This document shows, piece by piece, positions 1-5,800 of a stretch of 13,594 nt of DNA. This stretch comes from Acidobacteriaceae bacterium (GTDB lineage: Bacteria > Acidobacteriota > Terriglobia > Terriglobales > Acidobacteriaceae), in the NCBI GenBank assembly GCA_003165095.1, contig PLSH01000166.1, forward strand, positions 40,350 to 53,943, in the 5' to 3' direction. The notes beneath the pieces are model-generated. The model was not told the DNA's origin, made no database searches, and saw only the letters and a program-made list of their open reading frames with translations. Each line of letters opens with the position of its first letter. The stretch's first letter is position 1. The translations under genes were made by a program, and so were the position numbers.

Positions 1-2
1 TC

Positions 3-1688
3 GATCGGCGTCATCCCGTGACAGCGGAGTTTTACTCGCTGCCCCTGTCGGGAATCGATCTGCTGACCACTCTGGGGCAATTGGAACTGGCGAATTTCGG
101 CTATTTTTTCAACGTCGACGACGACTTCTACCGCTTTCCGCAATCGTGCAAGTTCCTGGATCAGAGAGTGCGCGGCAAGGGGCTGAACATAGGCGAGTTT
201 GGGGTCAAGACGCACCCGGCGTGGCGGCAGGCAAGCGACTATATCGCCGCGCGCAGCGAAGCTTATGAGCAGTCGTACTTCCTGAACATTGCACACTATG
301 GCTTTGCCCTGGGCGCATCGAAGATCCAGAACTGGTGTTGGAAGTATCCTTCCGACCTGCCATTTGAATGGGGCATCAACTATCCCAACGAGCTGATTGC
401 GCGCGATGTGCGCGCCATTTATCGAAATACCGGGCTCTTCTTCCGTATGCTGCGGCCGCGTTACGAACCGAGCGATGTGCTGCTGCTGATTCCCGGTGAG
501 AATCGCAAGGGCGGTCAGGGAGAACGCATTCTGGAAGGCATATTCAACGGCATCCGGCTGTTGATCGACGAACGCGTCTCCTTCTCCACGCTTCCGGACG
601 AATTCATCGATGAGTTGCCGGCGAAGCTGAAAACGATCTTCTATCCGCTGCCTTATTGTCCAAACGAAAAAGTGGTTGCGCGCCTGAAGGAGTTCGTCGA
701 GCAGGGCGGGCAGCTCTATCTCTCCGGCGACATCAGTTACGACCGGTTGCGTCAGCGGACGCAAACACAGAGGCTGAAGGATATTTGCGGCCTGGAGTTT
801 ATCTCGGAGCGCTTTGCGAATATCGATAATCAGAGCGGAGCACTGCCGGTGGTTGGCAAGGCAGCAGGCTGGCCGGATTATGTGGCGGCGCCGGGAATCG
901 TGACACGCTTGGCGGGAGCCCATTCGCTGGTGCAGAGCCTGGACGGCATACCGGTGGTTACCGAGTTCCAGCTTGGCATGGGACGCGTGATCTTCAGCGC
1001 AGACCCCATCGAACTGCATGGCGATCCGCGGTATCAGTCCTACGCGCATGCCTTCTATCACGCATTGTGCGATAGCTTTGACCTGCATGGAGAGAAGATC
1101 GAGCCTGCGCAGTCGCCAGTGCACTGCTTCCGTGTTCCCTCGCAGGACGGACGGGAGATTGTCGTGCTGGTTAACCACAGCGAGACTGAGGCCGCCGGTG
1201 AGCTAACGGTTCCTTCCAGCGCCGGTGAAGTAAGACTGTCGCTGCGGGCGCGGATGACAGGCGCCATTGTGGCTGAAAAGGGCAAGGGCGTGAGGGCCGT
1301 GGAAAGCTCGGCGGATGTATGGGTGGACAGTAAAGTGCTGATCGGCAGCGATCTGCATTTTATGGCGATCTCCATGGACGAACAAACGCTGGACAGCTCG
1401 CGCGCGATGCTGTTGCTGCCCATGGGAGAAGGCCAACTGCACATCCCCGGCGCCGGCCGATGGCAGAAGCCCATAGTATTGGTGGGCGAAGTGGCCGGAG
1501 CGCAGTGGAGACAATTCGAGAGCTTTCAGCCGGTGCAGGACGGGAACATGCTGATGCTGCCGATCCCCTCAGCTCGCTCCCTGAGTATGATGATTTTGTG
1601 CGATGCCGGGGATCAGACGGCCGTCGTGAAACAGATGGAGAACTTTGTAAACCGGCCCTGGTCGCCGACCTCTCTCGGCGAGCTGTAG
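3..1688 (+). CDS. Putative clan GH-A glycoside hydrolase, C-terminal part (5' end outside window)
   Basis: The frame is open from base 3, and the first possible start (GTG at 18) lies in the middle of what reads as continuous protein (DRRHPVTAEFY), so the gene probably begins upstream of the window. Counting from that GTG, residues 59-68 contain GEFGVKTHPAW-like sequence, with E60 a candidate nucleophile at the end of a (beta/alpha)8 barrel strand; W107 and W109 lie nearby. Residues about 150-355 read as a Rossmann-like class I amidotransferase-like domain (strand VLLLIPGEN, then a helix and FVEQGGQLYLSGDIS), as in the trimerisation domain of GH42 beta-galactosidases. The rest is beta-rich, with VLVNHSE at about 383-389, typical of the C-terminal sandwich. 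No signal peptide can be judged. Its role is probably hydrolysis of a plant or microbial glycan, but the substrate is unknown. The family assignment is from motif memory and is tentative; the coding status is secure. Confidence 0.7.
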   Translation, partial: DRRHPVTAEFYSLPLSGIDLLTTLGQLELANFGYFFNVDDDFYRFPQSCKFLDQRVRGKGLNIGEFGVKTHPAWRQASDYIAARSEAYEQSYFLNIAHYGFALGASKIQNWCWKYPSDLPFEWGINYPNELIARDVRAIYRNTGLFFRMLRPRYEPSDVLLLIPGENRKGGQGERILEGIFNGIRLLIDERVSFSTLPDEFIDELPAKLKTIFYPLPYCPNEKVVARLKEFVEQGGQLYLSGDISYDRLRQRTQTQRLKDICGLEFISERFANIDNQSGALPVVGKAAGWPDYVAAPGIVTRLAGAHSLVQSLDGIPVVTEFQLGMGRVIFSADPIELHGDPRYQSYAHAFYHALCDSFDLHGEKIEPAQSPVHCFRVPSQDGREIVVLVNHSETEAAGELTVPSSAGEVRLSLRARMTGAIVAEKGKGVRAVESSADVWVDSKVLIGSDLHFMAISMDEQTLDSSRAMLLLPMGEGQLHIPGAGRWQKPIVLVGEVAGAQWRQFESFQPVQDGNMLMLPIPSARSLSMMILCDAGDQTAVVKQMENFVNRPWSPTSLGEL

Positions 1689-1796
1689 CATACACAGTGC
1701 GCGGCAAGGAGCAGCTATCGTCGTTTGAAATTGGATCGTTCATCGCGCTCTGTGGCGAAGCTGTCGAGTGGCCGATGCGCCGGTAAACTTGCCAAG

Positions 1797-1842
1797 TCAT
1801 CGGTACGCACACGCTCAAGATCAGGTGTGCGGGTACCGATGA
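1797..1842. terminator. Long hairpin, possible terminator or 3' structure of the glycoside hydrolase mRNA
   Basis: The left arm TCATCGGTACGCACAC (1797-1812) pairs with the right arm 1825-1842 over 16 base pairs, interrupted only by a 2-nt GG bulge in the right arm. The loop is 12 nt (1813-1824). No T-run follows on the plus strand (AAAACGCGG comes next), so it is not a classical intrinsic terminator. It lies about 110 bp after the glycoside hydrolase stop and before a convergent gene, so transcript end protection, factor-assisted termination or a symmetric protein site are all possible. The structure is seen directly; the role is inferred. Confidence 0.45.
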
Positions 1843-1928
1843 AAACGCGGCTTGCGCGGTTGGCGCCCTTTTGAAGATAAAGAGCATAGAGGACTCATCG
1901 ATATGCTGAGGTCAACCCCTTGCCGTCG

Positions 1929-1952
1929 AAAAAAAACAGACCTTGCGGTCAG
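1929..1952 (-). terminator. Intrinsic terminator of the 129-aa minus-strand gene
   Basis: Read on the minus strand, the sequence is GACC-GCAA-GGTC, a 4-bp stem closed by a stable GNRA tetraloop and extended by one C-G pair across an A-A mismatch. TG and eight T residues (complement of A1929-A1936) follow. It sits about 50 bp after the stop at 2003. The stem is short but tetraloop and U-tract make a convincing terminator. Confidence 0.6.
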
Positions 1953-2002
1953 CCCCAATCGCGGCCTCTCTTTGGCGACTCGCAACAAGATTGCGGGAAC
2001 AC

Positions 2003-2392
2003 TCAATGGATCTCATCGAGAGTCACTGTGATGCTTGTGCCCGCATCCATCGTGGGCGTACAGAGCTCCACTCTCTCTCCGGGCCGCAGAATGAAGCTGC
2101 CCGACCGCGGCGCGGACAGATTCACAGTGCCACTCGGATTCTTGATCACCAGGTTGCGGTAAGAAAAACCAACTCTGCCTGCAACGATCCTCTCAACCAG
2201 CACTTCATAAAACAGGTTCTCGATCTCTGCGTAGTCTGACCTGCGGAAGCCAAGTGTCTCTGGGTTCAAGGGCCTGCCTTTTGCCACCCGCAGTTGAGCC
2301 GATGTCACGATGGAATAGCCGTCCCGATCCCAACCTGACCAGGATGTCGCCTGAAACGTGACGAGAGCCGTTCTGTCTTCAAACATGGTCAT
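2003..2392 (-). CDS. Hypothetical 129-aa protein, beta-rich
   Basis: I do not recognise this protein. The start ATG at 2392 is preceded by GGAG six bases upstream, a good Shine-Dalgarno, and a tetraloop terminator follows the stop, so it is a credible single-gene transcription unit. The sequence has no signal peptide and no membrane segment. It is mostly predicted beta-strand: ALVTFQATSW near residue 10, then VELCTPTMDAGTSITVTLDE at the C-terminus. A short acidic stretch (SDYAEIENLFYEVLVERIV, about 52-70) looks helical. A single Cys occurs near residue 112. It points away from the ankyrin gene's 3' end on the same strand, across a 347-bp gap, so co-transcription is uncertain. Confidence 0.7.
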   Translation of the reverse strand: MTMFEDRTALVTFQATSWSGWDRDGYSIVTSAQLRVAKGRPLNPETLGFRRSDYAEIENLFYEVLVERIVAGRVGFSYRNLVIKNPSGTVNLSAPRSGSFILRPGERVELCTPTMDAGTSITVTLDEIH

Positions 2393-2560
2393 GGGTTGCT
2401 CCGGCGAACTGCCGTCTCAGCCGGATGCAGGAGGCGGGCTGTCTCGGGTGATAGCCCTGGCCGACGCCTGCCGGACACCCCGGGAAAGGCCAATACAGCA
2501 TTGGAGAAGTGTAAACGGTGACACGCTCGGAACGAGGAAATAAGGGAAACTCCCCGGCTC

Positions 2561-2584
2561 ATCGCCGGTGGGCCTATCGGCGAT
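2561..2584. repeat. 7-bp inverted repeat (hairpin)
   Basis: ATCGCCG (2561-2567) and CGGCGAT (2578-2584) form a perfect 7-bp stem with a 10-nt loop. It lies downstream of the ankyrin gene and upstream of the 129-aa gene, both minus strand. No T-run follows on either strand. It could be a weak terminator for the ankyrin transcript or a regulatory site. Confidence 0.35.
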
Positions 2585-2588
2585 TTGC

Positions 2589-2698
2589 GTCAACTGAGAA
2601 TCCCCTGACTACATCAGCGTTTTTCCAACACAATCCTGCAAAATCTGTTTACAAAGCTGTCAAGTCAGTGTTCGGCGACCTCAGGTAAACTGAGAATC
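2589..2698. repeat. Pair of 14-bp direct repeats, 13/14 identical
   Basis: GTCAACTGAGAATC (2589-2602) and GTAAACTGAGAATC (2685-2698) differ at one base and start 96 bp apart. The second copy also overlaps a small inverted repeat CTCAG-GTAAA-CTGAG. They lie just 3' of the reading frame that carries the recombinase-like remnant, so they could be old attachment or binding sites. Chance similarity cannot be excluded. Confidence 0.35.
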
Positions 2699-2739
2699 GT
2701 CCTGCCGTGGATCGCATTTCACTCTGAAGTCTTCGATCC

Positions 2740-3342
2740 TCATTGGCCCGTGCCTGGTTTCTCCTGGACTGATGCAGCCTTCCGCAGCAACTTCGCGGCT
2801 TCGGTTCGGCCGTTGGCCTTCGCCCTGTCAAGGGCTGTGTGGCCGTCTTTGTCCTTCGCACCGATATTGGCGCCCTTGTTCAGAAGAAGCTTCATCACCC
2901 CGATGTTGCCATTGCCGGCTGCCCACATCAATGCCGTCACACCGTTTTCGTCTTTGGCATCGGCACTGGCGCCAAAGGGGAGCACCTGTTGCGCCGCCGC
3001 GGTATTTCCATCCTTGGCGGCCTGGATGAGTTCTGCGTTCAGTTCATCGCGACTCACCTGACCCGCAGCCAAATGACCGCACGACAAAAGCAGAAACGAT
3101 AAAACGACAGTTACCAGAACTCTCAACGTCCTGCGTGCAGCCGGCTCGACCACAGGTTTGCCATCGATCAGCGCATGGCCAGGCTTGACCCGACCGTTGG
3201 CGCCCCGAGCGACCGGTCTGCGGTTCCACTTACCGTCCGCATCTTTGAAACGAAGCATCAAGGTGACTGATTTGGATTCCATGCAGGGATTCCAGACCAA
3301 AAGCATGACAACGGAATGTTGGTGAATCGAGAATGTCAGCAT
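2740..3342 (-). CDS. Ankyrin-repeat lipoprotein, frame fused upstream to a recombinase-like N-terminus
   Basis: The 200-residue frame has two unlike parts. Residues about 21-65 (MESKSVTLMLRFKDADGKW onward, then ARGANGRVKPGHALIDGKPV) resemble the N-terminal arm-binding segment of acidobacterial tyrosine recombinases. The homology stops abruptly and no core or catalytic domain follows. Residues about 73-88 form a hydrophobic leader ending in the lipobox LLSC (C88), as in an exported lipoprotein. Residues 98-190 hold about three ankyrin repeats, the clearest being DENGVTALMWAAGNGN with KLLLNKGANI after it. The real ankyrin gene could start at GTG 3153 (residue 64) or TTG 3126 (residue 73); neither has a strong ribosome site, and ATG 3342 has none either. 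If the signal is used, the ankyrin domain would sit outside the cytoplasmic membrane and likely bind protein. Start is unresolved; the ankyrin call is firm. Confidence 0.7.
   Translation of the reverse strand: MLTFSIHQHSVVMLLVWNPCMESKSVTLMLRFKDADGKWNRRPVARGANGRVKPGHALIDGKPVVEPAARRTLRVLVTVVLSFLLLSCGHLAAGQVSRDELNAELIQAAKDGNTAAAQQVLPFGASADAKDENGVTALMWAAGNGNIGVMKLLLNKGANIGAKDKDGHTALDRAKANGRTEAAKLLRKAASVQEKPGTGQ
3127..3342 (-). pseudogene. Remnant of a tyrosine recombinase/integrase N-terminus
   Basis: The translated segment contains LMLRFKDADGKW, RGANGRVKPGHALIDGKPV, a pattern I associate with the first 50 residues of phage-type integrases in Acidobacteria (a beta-hairpin reading 'K..DGKW..... 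NG+VKPG.AL+.GK'). The usual continuation (a YELR-Y motif, then SAM-like and catalytic domains with R-HxxR-Y) is missing; the frame turns into the lipoprotein leader instead. This suggests deletion or recombination within an integrase gene. The similarity is from memory, so treat it as a hypothesis. Confidence 0.4.
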
Positions 3343-3664
3343 TTATTGGGGTTCTGTGGTCCAGGATTGCGAAATCAACTCTCTCCGACCTGTTGCAGAC
3401 AAACAGCTTAGCGGCAGGGCACATGCTGCGTGGCCCGGTTCTTTCCTGCTGCGATTCCTGGCCGCCTTCCCTGGCGCGTCTGCACAATAAAGTGCCCATG
3501 GATAGGACAGCCAGATAAGGCCGCCGGCCGTTCGGCTGATTCAGCCCAACCCGGCAACATTTGGAATGAAATCGGGCGTGTGCCAGCTCACATACATGCG
3601 GCCTGAGGCTGTTATTAAAGGTTTACTTCCGGCATCTCAGTGACTACAATCACCGCATCGATGC
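3343..3664. other. Divergent intergenic region upstream of the TIR operon
   Basis: This 322-bp stretch separates the minus-strand ankyrin frame from the plus-strand TIR operon. Small overlapping frames here lack domains and ribosome sites. It includes a perfect 13-bp palindrome GGCTGATTCAGCC (3534-3546), about 75 bp upstream of the predicted -35 box and a possible operator, and the promoter at 3622-3650. Confidence 0.5.
3622..3650 (+). promoter_or_regulatory. Predicted sigma70-type promoter of the TIR/STAND operon
   Basis: TTTACT (3622-3627, -35) and TACAAT (3645-3650, -10) are separated by exactly 17 bp. Transcription would begin near 3657, giving only about 8 nt before ATG 3665 or about 26 nt before ATG 3683. 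There is no other equally good promoter in this gap. It is a sequence match only. Confidence 0.5.
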
Positions 3665-5800
3665 ATGGGGCCAAATATTAATATGCAGGATTCTCCGACT
3701 GTCTTCCTCAGTCACTCGGCGCAGGACCGCGAGATAGCGAACGCAATACGCACATCGCTCGAACGGGCAGACATCCGTTGCTGGATCGCGCCCCGGGATA
3801 TCCGCGAAGGCGAAGTGTGGGAAGAGGCAATCGTTCGTGGCATCTCGGCCTGCAAGATCGTTCTCTGCCTGCTCACGGCGGCGTCCAACGACAGCCGGCA
3901 GGTGCAGCAGGAGATATACGTCGCATGCGAAGTTGACCACAAGATCGTAATCCCCGTGCGCCTGGAAGACGTTAAGCCCTCGGGCGCGCTGGCCCTTCAC
4001 CTGGGCAGGTTGCAGTGGATCGATGCCACGACGCGGCCCATCGACCGTCACTTGTGGACGATTGCGGAGCGGGTGACCGCGGTTCTGGCATCGATTCCGT
4101 CCGCACCGGCGCCACAGGCGGCGCCGGCCGGCGCACAAGACAGCCGGGCAACTACGGCCCCCGGCTCGACCCTTGGTACGGCCCGTGGCACGGCTTCTGG
4201 CCCCGCGGTGGAAACAAAGCCATCGGGCGAGAGGCCGTTTGTGGAGCGGCGGGGTGCTCCCGAGCCGGAGCGGCGAGCTGCTCCCGTGCCGGGAGCTCAG
4301 AAACCCGCACCGGAAGTCCCCAGAACCGTGAAGCCGCAGAAGGTAGCCCTTCTCTACAAGCGCAGCGCGCAACCGGACGACCACGTTCTCGCTATGCTGG
4401 AGTCTGGTCTGCGTGCCGCCGGGCACGACATCTTTGTGGATCGGCACCTGCGCATCGGCGTGGAATGGGCAAGGGAGATCGAGCGCCAGGTGCGTGAGTC
4501 GAATGCCGTCATTCCGCTCCTGTCGCCGGCCTCTGTGCAAAGCGAGATGCTGGGCATGGAAGTGCAGATTGCTTCCGACGCGGCCGCACAGCAGTTTGGC
4601 AAGCCGCGCATTCTGCCGGTGCGCGTTGGTTCCGAGGGTGAGCTGCCGGAGCCGTTCAAGAGCATTCTCGGCCGGCTTCAGTACTCGCTGTGGCGCGAAC
4701 CGGCAGACGACCAGCGCCTGCTGAGTGAATTGCTGGACGGCCTCGAAGCCAAGGAACAGCTCAAGATACCGAAAAGCGAGACGACGGGCGGCGCCGTGCC
4801 GCTGGATTCCCGTTACTATATCGTCCAGCCGACGGATATTGAGTTTTACGAAGGATTGGAGCGCCAGGATGGGCTGCTGCTGGTGAAGGGCGCCCGGCAA
4901 ATGGGCAAGACGTCCCTGCTGGCCAGGGGACTGCAACAGGCGCGGGACGCCGGTAAAACGGTGGTTTTCCTCGATTTGCAAAAGCTCAACCGGGAAGATC
5001 TGCTGGATCTTTCGAGCCTGTACAAAGCGATCGGCGGAATGATCGCCGACAGCCTGAAGCTGGATGTCTATCCCGAGGACAATTGGCGGCCTGCCCGGGC
5101 GCCGAACATCAACTTTGAGAGATACATCATTCGCGAAGTGATGGACAAGATTGAAGGCCACGTGGTGATCGCATGGGACGAGGTCGATCGCCTGTTTCCA
5201 TTTGAATATGCCAGCGAAACTTTCGGCATGTTTCGCAGTTGGTTTACCGCGCGGGCCACCAACCCGGATATGCCCTGGGGACGGCTCACGCAGGCCTTCG
5301 TTTACGCCACCGAGCCGCTTCTGTTCATCACCGATCAGAATCAATCCCCGTTCAATGTGGGAACCAAGCTGGAGATGCACGATTTCACGATCGAACAAGT
5401 GGGAAAACTCAATGAGCTTTACGAGAGCCCCCTCAAGTCAGAGGACGAGCTAAAGCGGTTCTACGCCCTGTTCTGCGGCCAGCCTTACCTTTCGCGGCGC
5501 GCCTTTTTTGAGCTCACCCACCAACCCAACCCTCTCACGCTCGATCAACTGGTGGCCGCGGCCGACTTGGACGAAGGGCCTTTCGGGGACCACCTTCGCC
5601 GCATTCTCGTCGTGGTGTCTCGAGACGAAAAGACTCTGGAAGTGGTTACAGGCCTGACCCATAAGAAACCGATCCCCGACCAGAAGAGCTTTTATGGACT
5701 CCGCAGCGGCGGGCTGATCTCCGGTACTTCCCCTGAAGATGCCCGCTTCCGCTGCGCGATCTACGAGTCCTATCTTGTGAAGCACCTGGGACGAGCATGA
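3665..5800 (+). CDS. TIR-TIR-STAND (AAA_35-like) ATPase, putative effector subunit
   Basis: This is a 711-aa cytosolic protein without signal peptide or membrane segment. TIR domain 1 spans about 12-140: VFLSHSAQDREIA, then CWIAPRDIREGEVWEEAI, where E53 aligns with the NADase Glu of SARM1-type TIRs. A Pro/Ala-rich linker covers about 144-225. TIR domain 2 spans about 226-355 (KVALLYKR, IFVDRHLRIGVEWAREIE); its aligned position appears to be Ala269. An AAA-like/STAND ATPase follows (about 380-640), with Walker A GARQMGKTS at 409-417, Walker B VVIAWDEVD at 500-508, the conserved SPFNVGTKLEMHDFT segment at 561-575, and GQPYL (605-609), matching the STAND GG-P motif. The C-terminal 70 residues look like a winged-helix-type end. 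Starts at 3665 and 3683 are both possible; neither has a clear Shine-Dalgarno. The stop overlaps the next start (ATGA). Likely role: ligand- or partner-triggered NAD+ cleavage or signalling in a conflict system; the activity is inferred. Confidence 0.9.
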   Translation: MGPNINMQDSPTVFLSHSAQDREIANAIRTSLERADIRCWIAPRDIREGEVWEEAIVRGISACKIVLCLLTAASNDSRQVQQEIYVACEVDHKIVIPVRLEDVKPSGALALHLGRLQWIDATTRPIDRHLWTIAERVTAVLASIPSAPAPQAAPAGAQDSRATTAPGSTLGTARGTASGPAVETKPSGERPFVERRGAPEPERRAAPVPGAQKPAPEVPRTVKPQKVALLYKRSAQPDDHVLAMLESGLRAAGHDIFVDRHLRIGVEWAREIERQVRESNAVIPLLSPASVQSEMLGMEVQIASDAAAQQFGKPRILPVRVGSEGELPEPFKSILGRLQYSLWREPADDQRLLSELLDGLEAKEQLKIPKSETTGGAVPLDSRYYIVQPTDIEFYEGLERQDGLLLVKGARQMGKTSLLARGLQQARDAGKTVVFLDLQKLNREDLLDLSSLYKAIGGMIADSLKLDVYPEDNWRPARAPNINFERYIIREVMDKIEGHVVIAWDEVDRLFPFEYASETFGMFRSWFTARATNPDMPWGRLTQAFVYATEPLLFITDQNQSPFNVGTKLEMHDFTIEQVGKLNELYESPLKSEDELKRFYALFCGQPYLSRRAFFELTHQPNPLTLDQLVAAADLDEGPFGDHLRRILVVVSRDEKTLEVVTGLTHKKPIPDQKSFYGLRSGGLISGTSPEDARFRCAIYESYLVKHLGRA

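Larger units (their letters stand above)
1689..2002. other. Intergenic region between converging genes
   Basis: This 314-bp stretch separates the plus-strand glycoside hydrolase stop from the minus-strand 129-aa gene. Open frames here overlap each other and show no domain or ribosome binding site. It contains a long imperfect hairpin (1797-1842) and a minus-strand terminator (1929-1952), listed separately. Nothing else could be supported. Confidence 0.6.
2393..2739. other. Intergenic region with short repeats and a palindrome
   Basis: This gap lies between two minus-strand genes. I see no convincing gene. It holds a 7-bp inverted repeat (2561-2584) and two copies of a 14-bp direct repeat (2589-2602 and 2685-2698), listed separately. 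The segment about 2600-2660 is locally AT-richer than its surroundings. A TTGACA-like hexamer occurs on the minus strand (complement of 2658-2663) but has no matching -10 box, so no promoter is called. Confidence 0.5.

Noticed and set aside
1360..1887. Minus-strand 175-codon frame overlapping the glycoside hydrolase end
   Set aside because: Arg/Ser/Pro-rich antisense shadow with no ribosome site or domain.
3230..3499. 89-codon minus-strand frame upstream of the ankyrin gene, considered as more integrase remnant
   Set aside because: Translation shows no integrase or other motif and it overlaps the recombinase-like segment in another frame.
3650..5398. Long (582-codon) open frame antisense to the TIR gene
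   Set aside because: Its translation is rich in Arg, His, Gln and Leu with no domain, as expected for the antisense of GC-rich codons; the sense frame has clear TIR and ATPase motifs.
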